Origin: SHLQ01 sp964517125
GTDB taxonomy: Bacteria > Actinomycetota > Acidimicrobiia > Acidimicrobiales > SHLQ01
NCBI GenBank assembly: GCA_964517125.1
Contig: CAZFBD010000001.1
Coordinates: forward strand, 62,001-126,000
Direction of reading: 5' to 3'
Length of the DNA: 64,000 nt
Part shown: positions 7,753 to 15,447 of the stretch, one piece after another
Position numbering within the stretch: the first letter of the stretch is position 1
Layout: every line of letters begins with the position of its first letter
Translations under genes and position numbers: made by a program
The notes under the pieces: model-generated
Database searches by the model: none
Told to the model about the DNA's origin: nothing
What the model saw: only the letters and a program-made list of their open reading frames with translations

Positions 7753-7764
7753 CGGTGCAGCGTA
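7753..7764 (-). promoter_or_regulatory. Leaderless promoter of the rhodanese-rnd unit
   Basis: TACGCT at 7759-7764 on the minus strand, then 6 bases to the ATG at 7752. Confidence 0.5.
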
Positions 7765-7817
7765 ACCCGAGCGACTGGTCAAGCTCATGTTCTGCGCAGA
7801 AAGGTGTGGAGGTTTGC

Positions 7818-8369
7818 TCATGGCGCAAGGCGATCTGGCGTGTCGGCATCGAGCCATTCGTGCGGCTTCGAGTCGACCACGTGGACCCGTCGGAGTTGTC
7901 GAATTGCGCCACCAACGGAACGTTCACCTGTCGCCCAAACCTGTTGGAGCTGTGGCGCCACGCTGCGTCTCCACACCGATGGGAGCCAGTGGTGCCGTCC
8001 GTTGATGAGCGGGACGGCGCAGTCGGCATCGCCCAGTTGGTTGACCAACCGTGCGACGGAAGATGGCTCCAGGGCCACGAGGTCGCATGGAAGGATCACC
8101 GCAAGGTCGGCCTCCACGTGGTGCATGGCTGCACAGACTCCGTGGAACGGGCCCTGGCCCGGCTCGTCGTCGGGAAACCAGCGCACGCCGTGCTCGCGGA
8201 AAGCGCCTCCGTCGCCACCAATGACCGTGACCTGCTGGGCGTCACGCAGTGCTGCCAGTGCGACGTCGACCAGCGGCCTGCCGCGATGTGTGACAAAGGC
8301 TTTGTCGGTCCCCATGCGCCGGCTCTCGCCACCGGCGAGAATGATTCCGTCGAACTGGGGCAACAGCAC
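7818..8369 (-). CDS. mobA: Molybdenum cofactor guanylyltransferase
   Basis: MobA attaches GMP to molybdopterin to make the bis-MGD cofactor used by DMSO-reductase-family enzymes. The 183-residue protein opens with GIILAGGESRRMGTDKA, the nucleotide-binding signature of MobA, and has the LPCDLVAL segment with the metal-binding aspartate. The GTG start lies 3 bases after the DUF3151 gene. The user of the cofactor may be the molybdopterin oxidoreductase at 23016-25067, and a MogA-like gene lies at 12212, so Mo-cofactor genes are dispersed across the window. Confidence 0.9.
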   Translation of the reverse strand: MLLPQFDGIILAGGESRRMGTDKAFVTHRGRPLVDVALAALRDAQQVTVIGGDGGAFREHGVRWFPDDEPGQGPFHGVCAAMHHVEADLAVILPCDLVALEPSSVARLVNQLGDADCAVPLINGRHHWLPSVWRRSVAPQLQQVWATGERSVGGAIRQLRRVHVVDSKPHEWLDADTPDRLAP

Positions 8370-8372
8370 GGC

Positions 8373-8807
8373 TCAGAGATCTGATGGTGGCCAGGAGGGA
8401 TCGAGCTGCTGGAGAAACAGGGCGCACCGCTCGGCTTCGTCGGTTTCGTCGATCTCGGCTGCTCGCTGCTGCAGGCCGGCGAGGCACCGCAGGAATCCGC
8501 GATTCTGGGGGTGTTCCCACTTGACGTATCCGCTCCCCCGCCAACCGTTCTGGCGAAGGGTGTCGAGGCCACGGTGATAGCCGACGCGGAATGCGGCGTA
8601 GGACTCCATGACGCTGCGTCCGCTCTCGCCCAGGGCTGCCCACACGTGCAGCGATCGGGGCGCGGTCGCAGCCACATCGGAAAGGGCGTCCTGCGGGTTC
8701 TCCGCAGCGGCGGCTGCAGAGATGGCTTCGAGCAGTTCGGGAGGCTCGGCTGGGAGAATCGTCTGGGGAATTCCGGAACCGCCGAAGCGGACGTCGTGGG
8801 TGCTCAC
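8373..8807 (-). CDS. DUF3151 family protein
   Basis: A 144-residue actinobacterial protein of unknown function. It shows the DUF3151 core SVMESYAAFRVGYHRGLDTL, NGWRGSGYVKWEHPQNRGFL and a C-terminal DEAERCALFLQQLDP. No catalytic motif or membrane segment is visible. Its GTG shares one base with the TAG of pyruvate kinase, and mobA follows after 3 bases, so the three genes are one transcript. The link to pyruvate kinase and mobA does not reveal a role. Confidence 0.85.
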   Translation of the reverse strand: MSTHDVRFGGSGIPQTILPAEPPELLEAISAAAAAENPQDALSDVAATAPRSLHVWAALGESGRSVMESYAAFRVGYHRGLDTLRQNGWRGSGYVKWEHPQNRGFLRCLAGLQQRAAEIDETDEAERCALFLQQLDPSWPPSDL

Positions 8808-10228
8808 TATGGGACCTGCGCAATTCGGAGGTTGTTGGTGACCTTTGCGCCGACGCCGTCACCGGCGAGGATTGCGACCTGATCGCCGGACCGGATGAGT
8901 CCTTCGGCAATTGCGACGCGCATCGCGTCGGCGATCATCTCGTCGCGCGTGCCCTTCGCTGACAGCTGCACGGGCGTGGTGCCCCAGCTGAGCGCCAGCT
9001 GCGAGACCGTACGAGGATCGTGGCTGAAACCGAGGATCTTGGCCTGTGGGCGGAAGCGTGCCATGGATCGGACAGTGAATCCGGTGGCCGAGATGCACAT
9101 GACTGCGGCAACGTCGAGCTCGCGATCCGCACGCCATGCAGCCATGGTCATGGCATCGGTGACCTCGTGGCCGGAACCGTTGTTGGTCATGCGGAGTTCT
9201 GCGACATTGCTGGCCCATGCGCCGTGATCGAAGACCTCGTCGGCTTTGCGGGCGATACGTCCCATGGTGCGGACGCAGTTGATCGGATCCACGCCGACGG
9301 CGGTTTCGCCGGACAACATGACGGCACTGGAGCCATCCCACACGGCGTTCGCCACATCGGAGGCCTCGGCCCTGGTCGGAGCCGGAGCGGTGATCATCGA
9401 TTCGAGCATCTGGGTGGCGGTGATCACAGGCTTTCCGCCAGCGATGCACTTCTGGATGATGGTCTTCTGCGTGATTGGCAGATCTTCGATCGGGAGCTCG
9501 TTGCCGAGGTCACCACGGGCGACCATGATGGCGCCGGATGCGGCAATGATGCCGTCGAGGTTCTCGACGGCGGCACGGGTCTCAATCTTGGCGACGAGGA
9601 GCGGGCCGCGTGGGTAGGGCTCGGTTCCGACCCGACGCATGTCGTGGGCGGAACGCACGAAGCTGATGGCGACCATGTCGACGCCAGCCTCGACCATGGT
9701 GTCGAGATAGCCGAGGTCCTGGTCGGTTGGTGTGGCCATTTGCAACCGGTCGGACGGAACGTGGACGCCGGGGCTGCCCATGAGCCGGCCGGCGTTCACG
9801 ACCTCGGCGGTGAGCTTGTCGCTCTCGGCGCTGCGGACCTCGAGAACGAGGCGTCCGTCGCCAATGATGATGCGATCACCGAGGTGGAAGCTCGACTGCA
9901 GTTCGTCGTAGTCGACCTCGATGGTTTCACGTGTGGACTTCTTGGAACCGGGAACGAGCGTGACGACGTCGCCGGTCTCGAAGCTGACTTCTTCGGTGAA
10001 TGCCGCGACACGGACCTTGGGGCCGGGGAGATCGGCAATGATGCCGACGTGGGTTCGCTCTTCTTCAGCGATCTTGCGCACCGTGTTGTAGCGAACCATG
10101 GCGTCGTCGACCGAGCCGTGGGAAAGGTTGATTCGAGCCACGTCCATACCCGCCCGGACGAGGCCGCGAACGACCTCTGGGTCATCGGTGGCTGGGCCGA
10201 GGCTGGCGACGAGTTTTGTCCTGCGCAT
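8807..10228 (-). CDS. pyk: Pyruvate kinase
   Basis: Catalyses phosphoenolpyruvate plus ADP to pyruvate plus ATP, the last step of glycolysis. The 473-residue protein starts MRRTKLVASLGPATDDPE, carries the N-terminal NLSHGS motif, the active-site KIETRAAVENLDGI segment with the catalytic lysine, MVARGDLGNELP, and the VMLSGETAVG loop before the C-terminal regulatory domain. The ATG at 10228 is chosen over a long open frame upstream, because homology begins here and a TAGCCT -10 box (10236-10241) lies 7 bases before it. Confidence 0.96.
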   Translation of the reverse strand: MRRTKLVASLGPATDDPEVVRGLVRAGMDVARINLSHGSVDDAMVRYNTVRKIAEEERTHVGIIADLPGPKVRVAAFTEEVSFETGDVVTLVPGSKKSTRETIEVDYDELQSSFHLGDRIIIGDGRLVLEVRSAESDKLTAEVVNAGRLMGSPGVHVPSDRLQMATPTDQDLGYLDTMVEAGVDMVAISFVRSAHDMRRVGTEPYPRGPLLVAKIETRAAVENLDGIIAASGAIMVARGDLGNELPIEDLPITQKTIIQKCIAGGKPVITATQMLESMITAPAPTRAEASDVANAVWDGSSAVMLSGETAVGVDPINCVRTMGRIARKADEVFDHGAWASNVAELRMTNNGSGHEVTDAMTMAAWRADRELDVAAVMCISATGFTVRSMARFRPQAKILGFSHDPRTVSQLALSWGTTPVQLSAKGTRDEMIADAMRVAIAEGLIRSGDQVAILAGDGVGAKVTNNLRIAQVP

Positions 10229-10241
10229 GGGGTTGAGGCTA
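10229..10241 (-). promoter_or_regulatory. Leaderless promoter of pyk
   Basis: TAGCCT at 10236-10241 on the minus strand, 7 bases before the ATG. Confidence 0.5.
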
Positions 10242-10305
10242 CTGGCTGCCCGTTCGGCGAGGCAGTTCTGGCGCGAGCTTCTCGCAGATGGCCATGCGGT
10301 GGTCG

Positions 10306-10380
10306 ATCTCGCAGACCGATGCACCCAATCTCGCAGACCGATGGGCCCGATCGAGGAGTTCGCACCCGATCGGGTAGCGT
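10306..10380 (+). promoter_or_regulatory. Promoter region with 22-bp-spaced direct repeats
   Basis: ATCTCGCAGACCGATG occurs at 10306-10321 and again at 10328-10343, a period of 22 bp, about two helical turns. A related CTCGCAGATGG lies at 10281-10291. A TAGCGT -10 at 10375-10380 precedes the phosphodiesterase ATG by 9 bases. The phased repeats look like a regulator site; the regulator is unknown. Confidence 0.4.
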
Positions 10381-10389
10381 CGCAGGCCC

Positions 10390-11154
10390 ATGCATCGCCG
10401 ACACCCCTACCTCGTTTCGGACGGCCCGATCGCCTTCGCCCACCGGGGCGGGGCCCTCGACTCGCCCGAGAACACGATCGAGGCCTTCGACGAGTCTTAC
10501 GCGCTCGGCTACCGCTGGATGGAAACCGACGTGCATCTCTCGGCCGACGGTGTGATCGTCTCGTTCCACGACCCCGACCTGGACCGTGTGACCGACCGCT
10601 CGGGGAAGATCTCTGCGCTCTCGTGGGATGAGATTCGAACCGCAGTGGTGGGCGGCAGCGGAACCATTCCCACGATGCTCGACCTGTTCGAACGCTTTCC
10701 TGACGCACGATTCAACATCGATGCGAAGTCCGGTGCCGTGCTGGAGCCGCTGCTGAACCTCATCGCCGAACACGACCTGTACGACCGGGTGTGCGTCAGT
10801 TCGTTCTTCGACAACCGGATGGTTCGGGCCCGTAGGTTGGCGGGTCCACGCCTGTGCACGTCATCGGGAGCATTCATGGCGTTCACGCGGATCCTGCCGC
10901 GTCTCGGGGGACGTCAGCTCGTTCTGGACGTGGACGCACTGCAGGTTCCTCCAACGTTCCAGGGCGTTCCCGTGGTCACGCGCCGATTCGTTGATGCTGC
11001 ACATGCCGACGGGCTCGTGGTGCATGTCTGGACCGTCGACGAACCCGAGGAAATGCATCGGCTGTTGGACCTTGGCGTGGACGGCATCATGACCGATCGC
11101 CCGCAGACCCTCAAAGACGTGTTCGTGGAGCGGGGAATCTGGACCGAGTTCTGA
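10390..11154 (+). CDS. Glycerophosphodiester phosphodiesterase family protein
   Basis: Hydrolyses glycerophosphodiesters to glycerol-3-phosphate and an alcohol, recycling phospholipid head groups. The 254-residue TIM-barrel protein has AFAHRGG, SPENTIEAF, METDVHLSADGVIVSFHD (metal-binding Glu, Asp and catalytic His) and the closing GVDGIMTDRP. There is no signal peptide, so it is probably cytoplasmic, of the UgpQ type. It is divergent from pyk and monocistronic. Confidence 0.9.
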   Translation: MHRRHPYLVSDGPIAFAHRGGALDSPENTIEAFDESYALGYRWMETDVHLSADGVIVSFHDPDLDRVTDRSGKISALSWDEIRTAVVGGSGTIPTMLDLFERFPDARFNIDAKSGAVLEPLLNLIAEHDLYDRVCVSSFFDNRMVRARRLAGPRLCTSSGAFMAFTRILPRLGGRQLVLDVDALQVPPTFQGVPVVTRRFVDAAHADGLVVHVWTVDEPEEMHRLLDLGVDGIMTDRPQTLKDVFVERGIWTEF

Positions 11155-11169
11155 TCTGCAGACTCGGCT

Positions 11170-12219
11170 CTACTCGGGGCGCGGTGCGTGAGGTCGGTAG
11201 ACCAGGCGTACGTCGTCCCCGAGCCTGGTGACGCTCACGAACCGGCCCCGTTGAACGTCGGCCATGGTTGGCGCCGCCGGCCCACCGAAAGCGTTGTGGG
11301 CGTCATCTCCACCCATGATCGCCGGCGCCAGATGCAGGTGGTATTCGTCGACGAGGCCCCGGCGATGAAAATCGCCGGCCACCGTTGCGCCACCTTCGAC
11401 CAAGACCTGAAGCATCGATCGGCGTCCAAGCTCATCGAGGAGGTCGGCGATGTCTCCAGACCAGGACTCGAAGGGTGCCGTTCTGGCGTCGTCGTCGGCC
11501 GTGCCGAGAACGATCCGCCATGGATCGAGGGTCGGCGCTTCGCTGTCGGTGAACGGCGGAGTGAAGTCGCGCACGGTGAGACTGGGGTTGTCGGCGCGAA
11601 CGGTGCCGGCTCCGACAATGATGGCGTCGGACTCGGCCCGCACCCGGTGCACGTCAGCTCGCGCCTCGGGCCCCGTGATCCACTGGCTTGATCCGTCGGG
11701 GGCTGCAATGTGCCCGTCGAGCGTCATGGCGAGCTTGAGGATGACGTGCGGTCGGCCGGTGGTCCGATGGGTCAGGTACGGAGCCAGCTGTTCCTCGATC
11801 GCCGCAGTCTCAACGCCCACCTGCACATCGATCCCGGCTTCGACAAGGGCGGCGACTCCGGTTCCAGCCACGTTGGGGTCGGGGTCTTCGATGCCAACGA
11901 TGACCCGCTCGACGCCGGCGGCGATGATCGCTTCGGTGCACGGGCCGGTGCGTCCGGTGTGATTGCAGGGTTCGAGGGTGGTGAACAGTGTGGATCCGGC
12001 GGCGAGGTCGCCGGCGGAGCGCAACGCGTCGCGTTCGGCATGCGCTCCGCCGGGAGCGCGGGTGGCACCATCGTGGATGCCGCCGTAGCGATCGACGACG
12101 ACCGCTCCGACCCACGGGTTGGGTACCGATCGAAGGCGGGCCGAGCCGGCGTTGGCGATGGCGCGGCGCATCTGGGCCGAACGCCAGCGGTCGGTGTCGG
12201 ATTCGGTGTCGTCAGCCAT
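11170..12219 (-). CDS. ribD: Bifunctional riboflavin biosynthesis deaminase/reductase
   Basis: Performs the second and third steps of riboflavin synthesis, deaminating then reducing the pyrimidine intermediate. The N-terminal deaminase (about residues 10-150) has the zinc site GGAHAERDAL and EPCNHTGRTGPC. The C-terminal reductase (about 155-349) begins ILKLAMTLDGHIAA and includes VEGGATVAGDF. The length of 349 residues matches the family. The ATG at 12219 overlaps the MogA-like stop by 8 bases. No other rib genes are next to it, although its pathway also supplies the substrate of FbiC. Confidence 0.95.
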   Translation of the reverse strand: MADDTESDTDRWRSAQMRRAIANAGSARLRSVPNPWVGAVVVDRYGGIHDGATRAPGGAHAERDALRSAGDLAAGSTLFTTLEPCNHTGRTGPCTEAIIAAGVERVIVGIEDPDPNVAGTGVAALVEAGIDVQVGVETAAIEEQLAPYLTHRTTGRPHVILKLAMTLDGHIAAPDGSSQWITGPEARADVHRVRAESDAIIVGAGTVRADNPSLTVRDFTPPFTDSEAPTLDPWRIVLGTADDDARTAPFESWSGDIADLLDELGRRSMLQVLVEGGATVAGDFHRRGLVDEYHLHLAPAIMGGDDAHNAFGGPAAPTMADVQRGRFVSVTRLGDDVRLVYRPHAPRPE

Positions 12220-12742
12220 GTGCCGGATCGGACGGGGTTTCCGGATGTGGGTGGGGATCCGTGTTGTCGACGAGGAGTCGGACCGCGTGCGGGACGACAT
12301 CGGCGATCGCGTCGAAGGTTTCGACACATCCCTTCGTGGAGCCTGGTGTGTTCACGATGAGCGCTTCGCCCCGGGTTCCGCAGATGCCTCGTGAAAGCCT
12401 GCCGAGCGGGTTGACGAGGCGCATCGCTTCAGCGAGTCCGGGTGCTTCCCGTTCGATGCTTGCCCGGGTGCCTTCGGGAGTGAGGTCCCGTGGTCCGAAG
12501 CCGGTGCCGCCGGTGGTGACGACCACGCCGTTGAAGCCGTCGCACAGGCCAACGAGGGCCTCGTGGACGGCGTCGGTGCCATCTGGAGTCTGGGCTCGCT
12601 CCACGACCTCGTAGCCGATGGAACCCAGGTGTGCTTCGAGCGTCGCTCCAGAACGATCTTCACGCGTGCCCCAGTGCACTCCGTCGCTGACGGTGAGGAT
12701 CTTGGCCTGAACCGGTGGGTGTTCGGTGGAGTTGTCGTGCAT
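12212..12742 (-). CDS. MogA/MoaB-family molybdenum cofactor protein
   Basis: This family adenylylates molybdopterin before molybdate insertion. The 176-residue protein shows TVSDGVHWGTREDRSG, VVTTGGTGFGPRDLTPEGT and APGLAEAMR, the standard MoeA/MogA fold motifs. MogA and MoaB cannot be told apart from sequence alone, so no symbol is given. A TACGGT -10 (12749-12754) is 6 bases before the ATG, indicating a leaderless transcript that continues into ribD. Confidence 0.88.
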   Translation of the reverse strand: MHDNSTEHPPVQAKILTVSDGVHWGTREDRSGATLEAHLGSIGYEVVERAQTPDGTDAVHEALVGLCDGFNGVVVTTGGTGFGPRDLTPEGTRASIEREAPGLAEAMRLVNPLGRLSRGICGTRGEALIVNTPGSTKGCVETFDAIADVVPHAVRLLVDNTDPHPHPETPSDPAHG

Positions 12743-12754
12743 GGCCGAACCGTA
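12743..12754 (-). promoter_or_regulatory. Leaderless promoter of the MogA-like gene
   Basis: TACGGT at 12749-12754 on the minus strand, 6 bases before ATG 12742. Just upstream, CCCGC-TCA-GCGGG (12761-12773) is a small hairpin spanning the chorismate mutase stop codon; it may weaken read-through from that gene. Confidence 0.45.
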
Positions 12755-12765
12755 GCGCGGCCCGC

Positions 12766-13044
12766 TCAGCGGGCGCGGTTGTGGTGGCGGATGACCTCGT
12801 CGACGATGAACCGCAGGAACTTCTCACTGAACGTGGGGTCGAGACCGGCAGAGTCGGCAAGCTCGCGAAGCCGTGCAATCTGTACCGCTTCACGATCGGG
12901 GTCTGCGGGTGGGAGCCCGGCCGTGGCCTTGTGTTCGCCGACGCGCTTGGTGATCTTGAATCGTTCAGCGAGCAGATGGATCAGGGCTGCATCGATGTTG
13001 TCGATGCTTGAGCGGCATTCGCTGAGAATCGGGTCGTCGTCCAC
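12766..13044 (-). CDS. Chorismate mutase, AroQ type
   Basis: Converts chorismate to prephenate for phenylalanine and tyrosine synthesis. The 92-residue all-helical protein matches the AroQ pattern: CRSSIDNIDAALIHLLAER, TKRVGEHKA, GLPPADPDREAVQIARLREL and FLRFIVDEVIRHH. No prephenate dehydratase or DAHP synthase domain is fused. The GTG start is supported by a TACGAT -10 (13052-13057) 7 bases upstream, predicting a leaderless message. Confidence 0.9.
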   Translation of the reverse strand: MDDDPILSECRSSIDNIDAALIHLLAERFKITKRVGEHKATAGLPPADPDREAVQIARLRELADSAGLDPTFSEKFLRFIVDEVIRHHNRAR

Positions 13045-13057
13045 GGCGGCGATCGTA
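13045..13057 (-). promoter_or_regulatory. Leaderless promoter of chorismate mutase
   Basis: TACGAT at 13052-13057 on the minus strand, 7 bases before GTG 13044. Confidence 0.5.
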
Positions 13058-13153
13058 TCGGATCCCCCGCTCGAAGCTCCATGTGGCGTCTCCCGGACGC
13101 ACTGGTCAGTCGAAGGTGTCGCGCTGCAAGATCCCGACGAATGGACCTGGTTG

Positions 13154-13190
13154 TTGCACTACCTAACGATCGTTCGGTAGGGTCCGATGG
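13154..13190 (+). promoter_or_regulatory. TetR-operon promoter with 22-bp operator
   Basis: An inverted repeat at 13159-13180 has arms CTACCTAACG / CGTTCGGTAG around a central AT, with one mismatched pair. It lies between a possible -35 TTGCAC (13154-13159) and the -10 TAGGGT (13178-13183), so a bound dimer would cover the promoter. The -10 is 7 bases before ATG 13191, giving a leaderless mRNA. This is the usual layout for an autoregulating TetR protein. Confidence 0.75.
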
Positions 13191-13823
13191 ATGGCAATGC
13201 TGACGTCCACTCCCGCAAGTGCAACCAGCCCACCGGGACTGCTCGATGGACGCGCCCGTATTCTCGAGGCTGCCGCCGAACTGTTCCGCACGCGAGGATA
13301 TGCCGAGACCTCGATTCGTACGATCGCCGACGCCGTCGACATGCGAGCAGCGTCCATCTACCACCACTTCGAGTCGAAGGACGCACTCCTCACCGAGATC
13401 CTGTCGATCGGGATGGGGGCGGTCACCGCAGCATTCGACGACGCTGAAGCTGCTGGCGTCCCCGGGGAACCAGGGGCGCGGCGGCTGCACCGTCACGTCG
13501 TTGCCCACCTGGACGCCCTCTTCGGCCACAAGGCCTTCACCGCCGCGCATGTCACGGTGTTCCCCTTCGTCCCGCCAGACGTACGCCGGGCATCGGTGGC
13601 GGACCGTGACCAATACGAGGCTCGTTGGACCGCGCTGTTGAGCGATCTGGCGCCGAAACTCGACGAGTCGCAGATCCGCCTCGTCCGACTTTCGCTGTTC
13701 GGCGTCATGAACTCGACGCTCGAGTGGTTCGACCACGGTGCGGAGGGTTCGCTCGAGGAGCTTGCCCGTTCGTTCGTTTCGACCCTGTGGGACGGCCTCG
13801 GAGCCGTCGGAGGAGGATCCTGA
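13191..13823 (+). CDS. TetR-family transcriptional regulator of the acyl-CoA operon
   Basis: A 210-residue repressor-type regulator. The N-terminal helix-turn-helix (about residues 20-68) reads RARILEAAAELFRTRGYAET, TIADAVDMRAASIYHHFESK, the TetR signature. The C-terminal ligand domain is not assignable, but the operon downstream suggests an acyl-CoA such as isovaleryl- or methylcrotonyl-CoA (inference). Its TGA overlaps the carboxylase ATG by one base (TGATG), and a strong GGAGGAGG site precedes that start, so regulator and enzymes are made together. Confidence 0.92.
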   Translation: MAMLTSTPASATSPPGLLDGRARILEAAAELFRTRGYAETSIRTIADAVDMRAASIYHHFESKDALLTEILSIGMGAVTAAFDDAEAAGVPGEPGARRLHRHVVAHLDALFGHKAFTAAHVTVFPFVPPDVRRASVADRDQYEARWTALLSDLAPKLDESQIRLVRLSLFGVMNSTLEWFDHGAEGSLEELARSFVSTLWDGLGAVGGGS

Positions 13824-15445
13824 TGCGCCAGATCGAAACCACGGTCGATCGCTCGTCCGAGCGTTTCCAGACCAATGAGGCCGCGTACCTGCGCGACCTC
13901 GACACCCTGCAGGACCGCATGCGGTTCTCGATCGAGGGAGGCCGTGGGCGGGAACGCTCCATCCAGCGCCACGCGGACCGGGGCAAGGTCATGACCCGTG
14001 AGCGAATCGACATGGTGACCGATGAAGGGTCGCCGTTTCTGGAACTCTCCACGCTCGCCGGGTTCGGACAGGAAGACGATGCCTTCCCGGGCGCAGGCAT
14101 CATCACCGGCATAGGAATCGTCCATGGGGTCCCGTGGATGTTCATCGCCAACGACGCCACGGTGAAGGGCGGCTCGCTGTTCCCAGCCGGCATCAAAAAG
14201 CACGTGCGGGCACAGGACATCGCCCTCGAGAACGGCATCGGGTGCATCTACCTGGTCGATTCCGGCGGTGCCTTTCTCCCCATGCAGGACGAGGTCTTCC
14301 CCGACAAGGACCACTTCGGTGGCACCTTCTACCGTCAGGCCCGGCTCTCCGCCGCAGGCCTGCCCCAGCTGTCAGTTGTTCTGGGCGGCTGCACCGCCGG
14401 AGGTGCCTATGTCCCGGCGCTCTCCGACGAAGTGATCATGGTCGAGGGCATTGGACGCATCTTCCTGGGCGGTCCCCCGATCGTGAAGGCAGCGCTGGGA
14501 GAGATCGTGAGCCCGGACGACCTCGGCGGCGCGGCCCTGCACACCCGCCAATCGGGCGTGTCCGACTACCTCGTGCAGACCGAAACCGAGGCGTACGGCC
14601 TGCTCCGAGAGCTGTGCGAGAGCACCAACCAACGCAGGCACGACCACGAGGGCGGCTGGCTCGACATCGCTGCCCCCGAGGAACCGCTGTACCCGCCCGA
14701 GGATCTCCTCGGCATCATCAACGAGGACACCAGGATTCCCTACGACAGCCGAGAGATCATCGCCCGGCTGGTCGACGGAAGCCGGTTCCGGGAGTTCAAG
14801 CCCGAATGGGGTACGTCGATCGTTGTGGGCTTCGTGCGAATCTGGGGGCACCTGGTCGGTGTCATCGCCAACAACGGCATCATCTTCAGCGAGGACGCGC
14901 TCAAGGCCACACACTTCATCGAACTGTGCGATCAGCGCAGCGTGCCGCTGCTGTTCCTTCAGAACACGAGCGGGTACATGGTCGGCCGCGACTCCGAGAT
15001 CGGGGGCATCGCAAAGAACGGTGCCAAGATGGTCAACGCCGTCGCCAACGCCCGGGTCCCCAAGTACACGGTGTTGGTCGGCGGATCCTATGGAGCCGGT
15101 AACTACGGCATGTGCGGCCGCGGCTTCAACCCCCGGTTCCTGTTCGCCTGGCCCAACAGCCGGATCGCCACCATGGCAGCCGACACGGCGGAAACGGTGC
15201 TCACCGACATTCGTCTCGGCGGGCTCAAGGGTGCGGACACCACGCCGGAGCAGATCGAGGAGATCCGCTCCACCATTCGAGCCCAGTACGAAGAACAGTC
15301 GGACCCGTACTACGCCACCTCCCGAATCTGGGACGACGGGCTGATCAGCCCGCTCGACACCCGAAACGCCCTGGGGCTCTGCCTCTCACTTGCCGCTCGC
15401 CAGGATGCTCCGCCAAGCGGCGACCGACTCGTCTACCGGATGTGA
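13823..15445 (+). CDS. Acyl-CoA carboxylase carboxyltransferase (beta) subunit, methylcrotonyl-CoA type
   Basis: Transfers CO2 from carboxybiotin to an acyl-CoA. The 540-residue protein has both crotonase-like halves. VANDATVKGG-like spacing is seen in ANDATVKGGSLFP, then CIYLVDSGGAFLPMQDEVFP, GGCTAGGAYVPALSDE and, in the C-half, FLQNTSGYMVG and GGSYGAGNYGMCGRGFNPRF. These match 3-methylcrotonyl-CoA carboxylase beta better than acetyl/propionyl-CoA types. It pairs with the biotin subunit just downstream and with an isovaleryl-type dehydrogenase, which points to leucine or isovalerate breakdown. Geranyl-CoA carboxylase (terpenoid catabolism) is an alternative. Confidence 0.9.
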   Translation: MRQIETTVDRSSERFQTNEAAYLRDLDTLQDRMRFSIEGGRGRERSIQRHADRGKVMTRERIDMVTDEGSPFLELSTLAGFGQEDDAFPGAGIITGIGIVHGVPWMFIANDATVKGGSLFPAGIKKHVRAQDIALENGIGCIYLVDSGGAFLPMQDEVFPDKDHFGGTFYRQARLSAAGLPQLSVVLGGCTAGGAYVPALSDEVIMVEGIGRIFLGGPPIVKAALGEIVSPDDLGGAALHTRQSGVSDYLVQTETEAYGLLRELCESTNQRRHDHEGGWLDIAAPEEPLYPPEDLLGIINEDTRIPYDSREIIARLVDGSRFREFKPEWGTSIVVGFVRIWGHLVGVIANNGIIFSEDALKATHFIELCDQRSVPLLFLQNTSGYMVGRDSEIGGIAKNGAKMVNAVANARVPKYTVLVGGSYGAGNYGMCGRGFNPRFLFAWPNSRIATMAADTAETVLTDIRLGGLKGADTTPEQIEEIRSTIRAQYEEQSDPYYATSRIWDDGLISPLDTRNALGLCLSLAARQDAPPSGDRLVYRM

Positions 15446-15447
15446 TC

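Noticed and set aside
8807..10708. A 633-residue pyruvate kinase with a long Arg-rich extension
   Set aside because: The extension covers the promoter and the divergent gene; homology and the -10 box place the start at 10228.
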